Assembly: GCF_002209535.1 (NCBI RefSeq)
Contig: NZ_NJIG01000002.1
Span: forward strand, 124,001-188,000
Length of the DNA: 64,000 nt
Direction of reading: 5' to 3'
From: Achromobacter marplatensis
GTDB lineage: Bacteria > Pseudomonadota > Gammaproteobacteria > Burkholderiales > Burkholderiaceae_B
Positions within the stretch are counted from its first letter, which is position 1. Each line of letters starts with the position of its first letter. Below, piece after piece: positions 25,277 to 35,828 of the stretch. The translations under genes and the position numbers were made by a program. The notes under the pieces were generated by a model, which did not search any database, was not told where the DNA came from, and saw only the letters and a program-made list of their open reading frames with translations.

Positions 25277-27247
25277 CTATTGCCCGCGCAGAAAGAGCTT
25301 GTCCAGGTCCGACACCGACCACTGCACCCAGGTCGGGCGTCCGTGGTTGCACTGGTCGGCGCGTTCGGTCGTTTCCATCTGGCGCAGCAGGCCGTTCATC
25401 TCTTCGATGGTCAGCTTGCGGTTGGCGCGCACTGAGCCGTGGCAGGCCATGGTGGACAGCAGTTCGTTACGCTGTTCAGTCAACAGGCGCGAGACGCCCA
25501 CGGCGCCCAGATCGCGCAGCACGGCGCGGGCCAGCGTCTCAATATCGCCGCGCGCCAGGATGGCCGGCACGGAGCGCACGGCGATCGACGTGGGACCCGA
25601 TGGGCGCATCTCGAAGCCCAGGTCGGCCAGTTGCTCTTCGAATTCCTCGACCGTGGCCACGTCCTTTTCCTGGGCGTGGAACACCACCGGTACCAGCAGG
25701 TCCTGGCGCGGCAGGCTGCGGGCGTCCAGCGCCTGCTTCAGCTGTTCGTACACCACGCGCTCATGGGCGGCGTGCATGTCCACCAGCACCATGCCGCGGC
25801 GGTTCTGGGCCAGGATGTAGATGCCGTGCAATTGCGCCAGCGCCATGCCCAGCGGGTGCTCCTCGTCGGCAGGCAGGCGGGGGGCGGGGCTGGGCTCGCT
25901 CACTGGCGTGACGGTCGTGGCCGTGCCGTCGGACAGCGGGCGGTACAGCGACTGCCAGTCCGCGGCCGGAATGCCTGCAGGTTCAGCATGCAGGCGGAAG
26001 GGCACCTGGGTGTGGGCGCGTTGCGGGGCCGGCGATGGGCGCAGGCCGTAGGTGGCGCTGCTGCCTGCGTGGCCGGCAGAATGGCTGCCCGGATTGCCGC
26101 CGGAATAACCCGCCCGGGGCGTGTCCGCCATTGGTGCCGGGCTGCCGGCGGGGGCGTTTTGCGGCGCGGGGGAAGGCGCGGGCGTGGAGCCCTGCGCAAC
26201 GGTTTCGAAACCGCCGTCTTCCGCCTCGCGTTCCGCGGTGGGCGTGACGGCCGACGAGCCGCCCGTCTGCGCCAAGGTCTGGCCGACGGCGTGCGACACG
26301 AAGCGGTGCACGGCGCCGCTGTCGCGGAAGCGGACCTCGTGTTTGGCCGGGTGCACGTTCACGTCCACGGCGGCGGGGTCGATGTCCAGGAACAGCACGT
26401 AGGCCGGCTGGCGGTCGCCATGCAGCACGTCCGCGTAGGCGGCGCGCAGCGCATGGCTGACGGTGCGGTCGCGCACGTAGCGGCCGTTCACGTACAGGTA
26501 CTGGCGATCGGCGCGGGCGCGCGCGGCCGTCGGGCGGGTGATCATGCCGGCCAGGCTGACGGTGCCGACCGAATGCGACAACAGCAGTCCGTGTTCGGCG
26601 AATTCAGCGCCCAGCACGTCGCGGATGCGCTGCGGCGGTTCCGCCGGCAGCCATTGGCGTTGGGCGCGGTCGTGGTGGAACAGGCGGAATGCGATCTGCG
26701 GGTGCGCCAGCGCGATGCGCTCCATCGCGTCGACGCAGTGGCCGAATTCGGTGGCCTCAGAGCGCAGGAACTTGCGCCGCGCCGGAACCGCGTCGAACAG
26801 CTGGCGCACGTCCACGGTGGTGCCGGGCGGCCCCGAGGCAGGGCTGACCTGCATGCTGCCGGCGTCGATCTGCCAGGCATGCTCGCCGTCGCGGGTGCGG
26901 GAAATGATGGTGACTTGGGCCACCGAGGCGATCGAGGCCAGCGCTTCGCCGCGGAACCCCATCGACGCCACGGATTCCAGTTCATTCAGCGAGCGGATCT
27001 TGCTGGTGGCGTGGCGCGCCAGGGCAAGGGGCAATTCCTCGGGGGGGATGCCGCCGCCGTCGTCCGTGACGGCAATCCGGCGGATGCCGCCGCCTTCCAG
27101 GCGCACTTCAATGGCGCGGCCGCCCGCGTCGATCGCGTTCTCAAGGATTTCCTTGAGAACGGAGGCGGGGCGCTCGATCACTTCGCCAGCGGCGATCTGG
27201 CTGATGAGCAGGTCGGGAAGCGCAAGAATGGAACGGCGTTCGGTCAT
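25277..27247 (-). CDS. mutL: DNA mismatch repair protein MutL (endonuclease type)
   Basis: MutL (656 residues) couples mismatch recognition by MutS to strand cutting. The N-terminal GHKL ATPase shows [26 protein letters not shown], and [16 protein letters not shown]. It is joined by a Pro/Ala/Gly-rich linker (about 335-440) to the C-terminal dimerisation domain. That domain carries [12 protein letters not shown] near residue 487, matching the DQHA(X)2E(X)4E endonuclease motif except Met for Gln. This fits the MutH-independent MutL of betaproteobacteria. The stop lies two bases from the probable miaA start. Confidence 0.95.
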   Translation of the reverse strand: MTERRSILALPDLLISQIAAGEVIERPASVLKEILENAIDAGGRAIEVRLEGGGIRRIAVTDDGGGIPPEELPLALARHATSKIRSLNELESVASMGFRGEALASIASVAQVTIISRTRDGEHAWQIDAGSMQVSPASGPPGTTVDVRQLFDAVPARRKFLRSEATEFGHCVDAMERIALAHPQIAFRLFHHDRAQRQWLPAEPPQRIRDVLGAEFAEHGLLLSHSVGTVSLAGMITRPTAARARADRQYLYVNGRYVRDRTVSHALRAAYADVLHGDRQPAYVLFLDIDPAAVDVNVHPAKHEVRFRDSGAVHRFVSHAVGQTLAQTGGSSAVTPTAEREAEDGGFETVAQGSTPAPSPAPQNAPAGSPAPMADTPRAGYSGGNPGSHSAGHAGSSATYGLRPSPAPQRAHTQVPFRLHAEPAGIPAADWQSLYRPLSDGTATTVTPVSEPSPAPRLPADEEHPLGMALAQLHGIYILAQNRRGMVLVDMHAAHERVVYEQLKQALDARSLPRQDLLVPVVFHAQEKDVATVEEFEEQLADLGFEMRPSGPTSIAVRSVPAILARGDIETLARAVLRDLGAVGVSRLLTEQRNELLSTMACHGSVRANRKLTIEEMNGLLRQMETTERADQCNHGRPTWVQWSVSDLDKLFLRGQ

Positions 27248-27348
27248 TAGGCTCAGTTCTGGAGGGGCTATGCGGATGATTTTAGCGCCATGGCCGGGTG
27301 GGCTATAGTCGCTGGGGATTAACCCTCTACCGACTTCCGGGCTGCTGA

Positions 27349-27984
27349 ATGCTTGAATTTTTCAATATGGTGCTCCACATCGACAAGACGCTGGGCGTCT
27401 GGGTCGCGCAATACGGCGTGTGGGTGTACCTGGTGCTGTTCTTGATTGTGTTTGCGGAAACGGGGCTGGTCGTCCTGCCCTTCCTGCCTGGCGATTCCCT
27501 GCTGTTCATTGCCGGCGCGTTCGGCGCGACGGGGCATATTGATCCCGTCATGATGGGGGTGCTGCTGATCGTCGCGGCGATCTCCGGCAATACGCTGAAC
27601 TACATGATCGGCCGCTATATCGGGCCACGCGTGTTCTCGATGAACCTGCGGTTCCTGGACCGGGGCGCGCTGATGCGCACGCATGCGTTCTACGAAAAGC
27701 ATGGCGGCAAGACGATCGTCATGTCGCGCTTCATCCCGGTCGTGCGCACGTTCGCGCCCTTCGTGGCGGGCGTGGCCGACATGTCGATGTCGCGTTTCCA
27801 GCTGTTCAACGTTCTGGGCGCGCTGCTCTGGGTCGTGAGCCTGGTCGCCGCGGGCTATTTCTTCGGCAACATTCCGCTGGTGCGCGAACACCTGAACACC
27901 ATCGTGCTGCTGGGCCTGGCCGCGGCGATCGTGCCGGTCGTCGGCGCCGGCATATTCAAGCTGATCAAATCCCGCCGCGGGTAG
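27349..27984 (+). CDS. DedA-family inner-membrane protein
   Basis: This 211-residue DedA/SNARE-associated (VTT domain) protein belongs to a family implicated in undecaprenyl phosphate or phospholipid flipping and membrane homeostasis. Signature segments are [19 protein letters not shown], the GRYIGPRVF region and [21 protein letters not shown] with the conserved arginines. About five hydrophobic segments are visible. The gene is divergent from mutL. A GC-rich hairpin repeat follows the stop and separates it from the convergent amiC. Confidence 0.88.
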   Translation: MLEFFNMVLHIDKTLGVWVAQYGVWVYLVLFLIVFAETGLVVLPFLPGDSLLFIAGAFGATGHIDPVMMGVLLIVAAISGNTLNYMIGRYIGPRVFSMNLRFLDRGALMRTHAFYEKHGGKTIVMSRFIPVVRTFAPFVAGVADMSMSRFQLFNVLGALLWVVSLVAAGYFFGNIPLVREHLNTIVLLGLAAAIVPVVGAGIFKLIKSRRG

Positions 27985-28022
27985 GCGCGCCGCCAAGAAA
28001 AAGGCCCAACCTCCAGAAGCAT

Positions 28023-28077
28023 GGCCGCCCCAAGGCGGGGCGGCCCCCTCGGGGGGCAGCAAGCACACCTAGTGTGC
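28023..28077. repeat. GC-rich hairpin repeat between convergent DedA and amiC genes
   Basis: Two hairpins lie in tandem: GGCCGCCCC with GGGGCGGCC (28023-28031 and 28037-28045) and GCACAC-CTA-GTGTGC (28063-28077), joined by a CCCCCTCGGGGGG palindrome. The string resembles an intergenic sequence I recall as common at gene ends in Bordetella and Achromobacter genomes, probably a terminator-like repeat. Only one copy was noticed here. Confidence 0.7.
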
Positions 28078-28100
28078 GCCGCGTGGGGGCATTCCCTTTT

Positions 28101-29483
28101 TCAGCTGACGTCGCCCAGCCGCGCCAGCGGTGGATTGGCGGTGAAGTAGCGCTGGATGCCGGTCATCATGGCTTGGGCCAGCTTGTCCTGGTGCGCGTTG
28201 CTGCGCAGCAGGGCTTCTTCCTGGGGGTTGCTGATGAATGCGGTTTCGACCAGCACGGACGGGATGTCCGGGGCCTTCAGCACGGCAAAGCCGGCCTGTT
28301 CGACGCTGTTCTTGTGCAGGCGGTTGATCTTCTTGATCTCGTCCAGGAAGGCGTTGCCGACCTTGAGCGAATCATTGATCTGCGCGGTGGTGGACAGGTC
28401 CAGCAGCACCTTGGCCACCTGGCGGTCGTGGCTGCCCAGGTTGACGCCGCCGATCAAGTCGGCCGCGTTTTCCTTGTCGGCCATCCAGCGCGCCTGAGCG
28501 CTGGTGGCGCCGCGTTGCGACAGCGCGAACACCGACGAGCCATTGGCAGACGGCTTGACCCAGGCGTCCGCATGGATCGAGATGAACAGATCCGCGTGCA
28601 CGCGGCGGGCCTTCTGCACGCGCACATGCAGCGGCACGAAGTAGTCGTCGTCGCGCGTCAGGTAGGCGCGCATGAAAGGCTGGCTGTCGATCAGTGCTTT
28701 CAAACGCCGGGCGATGCGCAGCACCACGTCTTTTTCGCGCAAGCCGCTGCTGCCGATGGCGCCCGGATCTTCGCCGCCGTGGCCCGGATCCAGCGCGATG
28801 GTCAACATGCGCTGCTTGCCGCGGCCGGCGGTGGCGGGCGGCGGCTTGGGCGCCGTAGGCAGCGGCGGGGCCGGTTGCTGGCCTTTCACGCGGGGCGGTT
28901 CGGGCGGATCCGCGCGGGTTGCCGGATTGCGCTGGATGTCTTCCAGGATGCGTGCCAACGGGTCGTCCGCGTCAGCCCCGCTTTTGTTCAGGATCGCCAC
29001 CAGGGGGTCCTGGGCGATCTTGGGGTACAGATCCAGCACCAGCCGGTACTGGTAGTCAGCCACGGGCTTGAGCGTGAATACCTGGGGCGCCACGGGCTGC
29101 TTCAAGTCGAACACCAGCCGCACGACGTTCGGGCGGTTCTGCGCCACGCGCAGGCTCTGGATGTAGGGGTCGTCCGGGCGGACCTTCGAGACCAGGTCGT
29201 TCAGGGCCGCGCTGATGGTCAGCCCTTCAATGTCCACCACCAGGCGGTGGGGATTTTCAAGCGTGAACTGTTCGGCCTTGAGCTCGCTGTCGAGTTCGAG
29301 GGTGACCCGGGTGTATTCGTCTGCCGGCCAGGTACGGACGGCCAGGATCGTCGCGGCCTGCGCCAGGCGCGGCAGAACCGGCAGGACGAGCAGCGTGGCC
29401 GCGACGCTGATCAGGCGGCGCCGGGTGGCGCCTGCCGAGGGAAGGGCGCCGTCTTTGGCGGGGGGACAATCGCGTTCAACCAT
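28101..29483 (-). CDS. amiC: N-acetylmuramoyl-L-alanine amidase (AMIN domain)
   Basis: AmiC cuts the peptide from septal peptidoglycan to let daughter cells separate. The 460-residue protein has a twin-arginine signal (TRRRLISVAATLLVLPVLP, about 20-43), an N-terminal AMIN domain (about 45-155) that binds peptidoglycan, a Pro-rich linker (about 185-222), and a zinc amidase_3 domain. The amidase domain has IALDPGHGGEDPGA (His235), REKD (Glu250), ISIHADA (His304) and VLVETAFISNP (catalytic Glu). The 5' end overlaps tsaE by 73 bases in another frame. Confidence 0.93.
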   Translation of the reverse strand: MVERDCPPAKDGALPSAGATRRRLISVAATLLVLPVLPRLAQAATILAVRTWPADEYTRVTLELDSELKAEQFTLENPHRLVVDIEGLTISAALNDLVSKVRPDDPYIQSLRVAQNRPNVVRLVFDLKQPVAPQVFTLKPVADYQYRLVLDLYPKIAQDPLVAILNKSGADADDPLARILEDIQRNPATRADPPEPPRVKGQQPAPPLPTAPKPPPATAGRGKQRMLTIALDPGHGGEDPGAIGSSGLREKDVVLRIARRLKALIDSQPFMRAYLTRDDDYFVPLHVRVQKARRVHADLFISIHADAWVKPSANGSSVFALSQRGATSAQARWMADKENAADLIGGVNLGSHDRQVAKVLLDLSTTAQINDSLKVGNAFLDEIKKINRLHKNSVEQAGFAVLKAPDIPSVLVETAFISNPQEEALLRSNAHQDKLAQAMMTGIQRYFTANPPLARLGDVS

Positions 29484-29950
29484 GTTTGTCCTCGAGCGGT
29501 GTTCGCGGTCAGGGTGGCGTCACGTCCCTCGCCAGCATAAGCCAGGGAAATCAGCAGGTCGGGCGGGGGCAAAAGACCCTCGGCCCGCTCCGGCCATTCG
29601 ATCAAAACGACCGCATCATCACGCAGTAAATCCCGGAATCCTGCGTCCAACCATTCGCGCGAATCACTAAATCTATAAAAATCAAGATGATAGAAGTATA
29701 AGTTAGAAACTTTATAGGATTCAAGCAGCGCGTAGCTTGGACTTTTGATTCGGCCAGTGATGCCGCATTCCCGCAACAATGCCCTGGTGAAGGCCGTTTT
29801 TCCTGCTCCGAGGTCACCTTGAAGGTGGATACAAGCGCCTGCCGGGCCGGTTTTGCCCCCGGAAATCAAGGGGGCAAGCTGCCGCGCCAGCGATTCCGTG
29901 GCGGCTTCGTCGGGCAGGTGCAAGGTCAGGCTGCAAAGAGGGGCGGACAT
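29411..29950 (-). CDS. tsaE: tRNA threonylcarbamoyladenosine biosynthesis ATPase TsaE
   Basis: TsaE is the ATPase that resets the TsaBD complex making t6A37 in tRNA. The Walker A motif is GDLGAGKTAF (45-54), followed by GITGRIKSPSYALLESY, YFYHLDFYRF and VVLIEWPERA, all family hallmarks. The C-terminal 25 residues extend over the start of amiC. In the 29640-29710 part base composition is less GC-rich than the neighbours. It forms an operon with amiC, an arrangement seen in many proteobacteria. Confidence 0.92.
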   Translation of the reverse strand: MSAPLCSLTLHLPDEAATESLARQLAPLISGGKTGPAGACIHLQGDLGAGKTAFTRALLRECGITGRIKSPSYALLESYKVSNLYFYHLDFYRFSDSREWLDAGFRDLLRDDAVVLIEWPERAEGLLPPPDLLISLAYAGEGRDATLTANTARGQTWLNAIVPPPKTAPFPRQAPPGAA

Positions 29951-30112
29951 GGCGCTGGGCGAGTGGTAAAAAACGGTGGAGGGAACACGGATTCCAGCAA
30001 TTATAGGAATGCGGGTTTCTGCTAATCTAATAAGTGATTGCTATTCTCAATAATGTCGCGCTTGGCGGGTGCCGCCGGCCGCGACTTACGTCGCCACGGA
30101 GTTGTACGCGCC

Positions 30113-31510
<1,398 letters not shown>

Positions 31511-31876
31511 TCGGCTTTGCCCAAGCGTGACAATGGCCGCCTTCGGGCGGCCATTTTTCATGGGGCGGCGCGAGTCCGCCAAGCCTCGCGTAAACCGCAT
31601 GAAATAAGGGAAAACCAGAAGATTTTGCCTTCGCCGGAAAGGCATTTTCTGAGGGGGCTGGCTGCGGATCCGCACGCTATGCGTGTGTAAGCATTTGCTG
31701 CTATTCTCCGTCATTCTGGCGGGCGCGTGTGCCACAAGCAATCCATAAAAGCAGCGCGAAACACGCAGCACACACGCAAAGCGCCCCCACCGTTAACTGC
31801 TGGTCCGCCTACAGGCGGGCACATCACAAAACGGGCCGTTTACATACGGGCTCGCAATCTTGGAGGAAACACACCT
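31511..31876. other. Intergenic region between fumC and a Bug receptor gene
   Basis: This 366-base gap holds the fumC terminator near its left end. The rest must contain the promoter and leader of the Bug gene. An AT-richer patch lies at about 31603-31650, and GGAGG (31862-31866) is the Bug ribosome site. No gene or repeat was recognised. Confidence 0.5.
31532..31558 (+). terminator. Terminator of fumC
   Basis: AATGGCCGCC and GGCGGCCATT form a 10-bp stem closed by a TTCG loop, followed by TTT. Confidence 0.9.
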
Positions 31877-32869
31877 ATGAATAAAGTTCGCTCCCTGGCC
31901 GTGGCTATCGCTTTGGCTACTGGCGCTGCCGGCACGCTTGGCGCCTCCGTCGCACACGCCGCCGACAAGTACCCCAGCAAGCCCATCCGCGTGATCGTTC
32001 CGTTCGCGCCCGGCGGTTCCACCGACATCATTGCGCGTCTGGTGACGCAGCGCATGAGCCAGGAACTTGGCCAACCGATGGTTGTGGAAAACAAGGGCGG
32101 CGCAGGCGGCGCCATTGGCGCTGCGGAAGCCGCGCGCGCGGATGCCGACGGCTACACGCTGTCCATCGCCACCGTTTCGACGATGGCCGTGAACCCGGCT
32201 TGCCGTCCGAAGGACCTGCCGTACGATCCGATCAAGGACTTCCAGCCTGTCACCAACTTCGCCAATACGGCTAACGTGGTCGCCGTGAATCCGAAGTTCC
32301 CGGCCAAGGACTTCAAGGGCTTCGTCGAGGAGCTGAAGAAGAACCCGGGCAAGTATTCCTACGGCAGCTCGGGCACGTGCGGCGTGCTGCACTTGATGGG
32401 CGAGTCGTTCAAGATGGCCACGGGCACCGATATCGTGCACGTGCCGTACAAGGGTTCGGGCCCGGCCGTGGCGGACGCCGTCGGCGGCCAGATCGAAATC
32501 CTGTTCGACAACCTGCCGTCGTCGATGCCGCAGATCCAGGCGGGCAAGCTGCGCGCCATGGCCATCGCGTGGCCCGAGGAAATCGCTGCCGTCAAGGGCG
32601 TGCCGACGTTCAAGCAAGCCGGTTTCCCCGTGCTGAACCAGCCCGTCTGGTACGGCCTGCTGGCACCCAAGGGCACCCCGATGGACGTCGTGAACAAGCT
32701 GCGTGACGCCGCTGTCGTGGCCCTGAAGGACCCGAAGGTCATCAAGGCGCTGGACGACCAGGGCTCGGCGCCGTCGGGCAACACGCCGGAAGAGTTCGCC
32801 AAAGAAATCAAAGAGCAGTTCGACTGGGCTCAAGACGTCGTGAAGAAGCAGAACATCAAGCTGGACTGA
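31877..32869 (+). CDS. Bug-family (TctC-like) periplasmic solute receptor
   Basis: This 330-residue Bug receptor has a Sec signal (MNKVRSLAVAIALATGAAG, cleavage near AHAAD) and a mature domain with RVIVPFAPGGSTDIIARLV, VVENKGGAGGAIGAAEAA and IVHVPYKGSGPAVADAVGG. Two cysteines (in NPACRPKD and GTCGVLH) could form a disulfide. A strong GGAGG lies 10 bases upstream of the ATG and a very strong terminator follows, so it is a single-gene unit. No transport or catabolic genes are adjacent; ligand unknown. Confidence 0.9.
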   Translation: MNKVRSLAVAIALATGAAGTLGASVAHAADKYPSKPIRVIVPFAPGGSTDIIARLVTQRMSQELGQPMVVENKGGAGGAIGAAEAARADADGYTLSIATVSTMAVNPACRPKDLPYDPIKDFQPVTNFANTANVVAVNPKFPAKDFKGFVEELKKNPGKYSYGSSGTCGVLHLMGESFKMATGTDIVHVPYKGSGPAVADAVGGQIEILFDNLPSSMPQIQAGKLRAMAIAWPEEIAAVKGVPTFKQAGFPVLNQPVWYGLLAPKGTPMDVVNKLRDAAVVALKDPKVIKALDDQGSAPSGNTPEEFAKEIKEQFDWAQDVVKKQNIKLD

Positions 32870-32914
32870 TGCTGCGCGCGGGGGCAGGCCTTGGCCCGCC
32901 CCCGCTTGCACGAC

Positions 32915-32946
32915 AAAACGGGCGCCTTCGGGCGCCCGTTTTCTTT
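32915..32946 (+). terminator. Terminator of the Bug gene at 31877
   Basis: AAAACGGGCGCC and GGCGCCCGTTTT form a perfect 12-bp stem with a TTCG loop, followed by CTTTT. Confidence 0.93.
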
Positions 32947-32977
32947 TGGCGCAGGGGCCGCAATTCAGGCCCGCAAT

Positions 32978-33883
32978 TCAGGCCGGCAAGTCCAGCGCGG
33001 CGATGCGTTCGGCGCATGCGGCGCGCAAGCGTTCGATCAGGTCGCGATGCAGGGACGACAAGGGGTCCTGGTTGCGCACCATGATGCTGATCGGCACGCG
33101 CAACGCGGGTTCCAGCCGGCGCAGGTGCATGCCCGGCCGCAGCATCGCCTGCGCGGTGATGGCGTCGACGATGGCGTCGCCGCAACCCGCATCGACCAGC
33201 GCGCAGGCCACGTAATGCGTCTGCACCTGGATGGCGACTTGCGGGTCCAGGCCCTGCGCGTCCAGCGCCATCTGCAGCAAGGCGCCCGAAGCATCGCTGG
33301 CGTCCAGCACGATGAGCGTGCCGCCCGACGGCGTCGTCAGCTCCGGCAGCCGTATCGGGCCCGAGCCGGCCGTGCGGCTCAGGTGCACCAGTTCGGTATG
33401 GCCCAGGCCCATGCGCGTCAGGCCGGGATAGTCGTTGGTGTCGAAGGTGACGGCTAGATCCAGTTCGCGGGTCAGCAGCCCCTGCACGAGTTCGGCGCTG
33501 TGATGCGTGTGGATATCGAAGGTAATGCCGGGCTGTGCGTCACGGCTGTCGCGCACCACGCCTGGCAATAGTCCCAGGCCCAGCGCGGGCGCGCATCCCA
33601 GGCGCAAGTGGCCGTTGGGCCGGTCGCGCAGGTTCGCGGCCAGACGGCGCACGCTGTTCAAGTCTTGCGAGAGGCGCGCGACTTCGGGCGTCAGGATGTC
33701 GGCCTCGTGCGTGGCGACCAGCCGGCCCTTGACGCGTTCGAACAGCTTGAAGCCCAGTTGGGCCTCGGCGTGAGCCAGCAGCTTGCTGGCGGCGGGTTGC
33801 GAGATATGCAGCGTGGCGGCGGCCTCGGTCAGGGATCCGGTACGGCGGATCGCTTCGAAAATCTCGATGTGGCGCAGGCGCAT
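32978..33883 (-). CDS. LysR-family transcriptional regulator
   Basis: This 301-residue LTTR has RHIEIFEAIRRTGSLTEAAA and HISQPAASKLLAHAEAQLGF in the DNA-binding domain and an effector domain with LDLAVTFDTNDYPGL. It is convergent with the Bug gene and divergent (156-base gap) from the gamma-glutamyltransferase gene, which it may control. Alternatively it controls a distant target. Effector unknown. Confidence 0.9.
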   Translation of the reverse strand: MRLRHIEIFEAIRRTGSLTEAAATLHISQPAASKLLAHAEAQLGFKLFERVKGRLVATHEADILTPEVARLSQDLNSVRRLAANLRDRPNGHLRLGCAPALGLGLLPGVVRDSRDAQPGITFDIHTHHSAELVQGLLTRELDLAVTFDTNDYPGLTRMGLGHTELVHLSRTAGSGPIRLPELTTPSGGTLIVLDASDASGALLQMALDAQGLDPQVAIQVQTHYVACALVDAGCGDAIVDAITAQAMLRPGMHLRRLEPALRVPISIMVRNQDPLSSLHRDLIERLRAACAERIAALDLPA

Positions 33884-34039
33884 GGCACGATGGGGGAAGA
33901 AGGACCGGAACCGGAATTCTATGTCGGAAGGCGTGGGGCAGCCATTTCCGGTGCGCGGCCCGCCGTGGCGCGACAGCGGCGGGTGCCTTGACTATGATGG
34001 ACGCCTGCCGGAACGCCGGCGTTATCCCGGAGCCAGATC

Positions 34040-35797
34040 ATGCGCGCCTGCCGCCACGCCGCCGCCTTCCTGCTTGCCGCCGCCATGGCGGCGACGCCCG
34101 CCGTGTGGGCACGCACACCGCAGGCGGCCGAAGACCGCAATCCCGAAGCCGCCAGCGGCACGCAGGCGCGCGAACTGGTGCGCGCGCCGCATTACATGAT
34201 GGTCTCGGCCAACCCGCTGGCGACCCAGGCGGGCGAAGCAATGCTGCGCCGGGGCGGCAGCGTGGTGGACGCCGCCATCGCAACCCAACTCGTTCTGAAT
34301 CTGGTGGAACCGCAATCCTCCGGTATCGGCGGCGGTGCGTTCATGGTGCTGTATTCGGCCAAGACCGGGCGCATCCAGACGGTGGACAGCCGCGAGACCG
34401 CGCCCGCGGCTGCACGCCCGGACCGCTTTCTGGATGCGCAGGGCAAGCCGCTGCCCTTCGCGCAAGCCGTCAACAACGGCATGTCCGTAGGCGTGCCCGG
34501 GTTGTTGCGCGGCCTGGAACTGGCCCACAAGGAAGCGGGCGTGCTGCCTTGGGCCGACCTGTTCCAACCCGCGATTCGACTGGCCGAGCAAGGCTTTGCG
34601 GTGTCGCCCCGCTTGCATGCGCTATTGGCCGGCAACAAGGCTTTGCCCAGGCAGGCGGCTGCCGCGGCATATTTCTATGCGCCTGACGGCGCGCCGTGGC
34701 CGGTGGGGCATGTGCTGAAGAATCCCGAATTCGCGGCCACGCTGCGCGCCGTGGCCCAGCAGGGCGCGGATGCGTTCTACCAGGGCGACATCGCCCGCGA
34801 TATTGTGGCTGCGGTGCATGGGCACGCCACGCCGGGCGACCTCAGCTTGGCTGACCTGGCCGGCTACCGCGCCAAGACGCGCGACCCGGTATGCGGCGCT
34901 TATCGCGGCTACCGACTGTGCGGCATGGCGCCGCCTAGCAGCGGTCCGATCGCCGTGCTGCAGATGCTGGGCGAGCTGGAACAGTTTCCGATGGCCAGTT
35001 TCGCGCCCGGCTCCGTCGAGGCCGTGCATTATTTTTCCGAAGCCGGGCGCCTGGCATTCGCGGACCGCGACTTCTATGTGGCGGATCCGGATTTCGTTCA
35101 TGTGCCCGTGCACGCCATGCTGGACCCGGCCTATCTGCGCGCCCGCGGCGCATTGATCCAGCCCGACCGCAGCATGAAGGTGGCGCTGCCCGGCGACCCG
35201 GAAGGAAAGCTGCTGACGCTCGGTCGCGACAACGCGCTGGAGTTGCCGTCCACCAGCCATCTGGTGGCGGTAGACGCGCAAGGCAATGCGCTGTCCATGA
35301 CGACCACGATAGAAAGCGAGTTTGGCAGCAAGATCTTCGTACGCGGCTTCTTGCTGAACAACGAGATGACGGATTTTTCATCCTCGTTCAAGGATCCGGA
35401 GGGGCGCTTGATCGCCAACCGCATCGAGCCGGGCAAGCGCCCGCGCAGCGCCATGGCGCCGATCATCATCCTGCGCGACGGCAAGCCCGTCATGCTGGTG
35501 GGCTCTCCCGGCGGCAGCGCCATCATCAATTACGTGGCCAAGACGATCGTGGGCGTACTGGATTGGGGGCTGGATATCCAGGCCGCGATTTCCCTGCCGA
35601 ACATGGGCAGCCGCAACAAGGAAACCGAGCTGGAGAAGGGCACCACGCTGGAAGCGCTGGCGCCTGCGCTTGAGCGCATGGGGCACCCGGTGCGCATTAC
35701 CGAATTCCCCAGCGGCATCCACGGCATCGTCATCGACGGCAACGGCCTGCAAGGCGGCGTGGACCCGCGGCGGGAAGGGCTGGCAGCCGGGGGCTGA
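34040..35797 (+). CDS. ggt: Gamma-glutamyltransferase (periplasmic)
   Basis: GGT removes or transfers the gamma-glutamyl group of glutathione and related compounds. The 585-residue precursor has a signal peptide (MRACRHAAAFLLAAAMAATPAVWA) and undergoes self-cleavage to large and small subunits. The predicted cleavage and catalytic threonine is Thr405 in STSHLVAVDAQGNAL, and the oxyanion-side GSPGGSAIINY is near the end. EPQSSGIGGGAFMVLY is the N-terminal family hallmark. A ChaC-like enzyme of the same broad pathway is encoded at 45782. Confidence 0.93.
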   Translation: MRACRHAAAFLLAAAMAATPAVWARTPQAAEDRNPEAASGTQARELVRAPHYMMVSANPLATQAGEAMLRRGGSVVDAAIATQLVLNLVEPQSSGIGGGAFMVLYSAKTGRIQTVDSRETAPAAARPDRFLDAQGKPLPFAQAVNNGMSVGVPGLLRGLELAHKEAGVLPWADLFQPAIRLAEQGFAVSPRLHALLAGNKALPRQAAAAAYFYAPDGAPWPVGHVLKNPEFAATLRAVAQQGADAFYQGDIARDIVAAVHGHATPGDLSLADLAGYRAKTRDPVCGAYRGYRLCGMAPPSSGPIAVLQMLGELEQFPMASFAPGSVEAVHYFSEAGRLAFADRDFYVADPDFVHVPVHAMLDPAYLRARGALIQPDRSMKVALPGDPEGKLLTLGRDNALELPSTSHLVAVDAQGNALSMTTTIESEFGSKIFVRGFLLNNEMTDFSSSFKDPEGRLIANRIEPGKRPRSAMAPIIILRDGKPVMLVGSPGGSAIINYVAKTIVGVLDWGLDIQAAISLPNMGSRNKETELEKGTTLEALAPALERMGHPVRITEFPSGIHGIVIDGNGLQGGVDPRREGLAAGG

Positions 35798-35828
35798 CCC
35801 CGGCGCCCGTCCTGCCTGTGGCGCTGAA

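Noticed and set aside
25439..27250. A 603-codon frame antisense to mutL
   Set aside because: Low-complexity Gly/Arg/His/Val composition, no ribosome site, and fully covered by the clear mutL gene.
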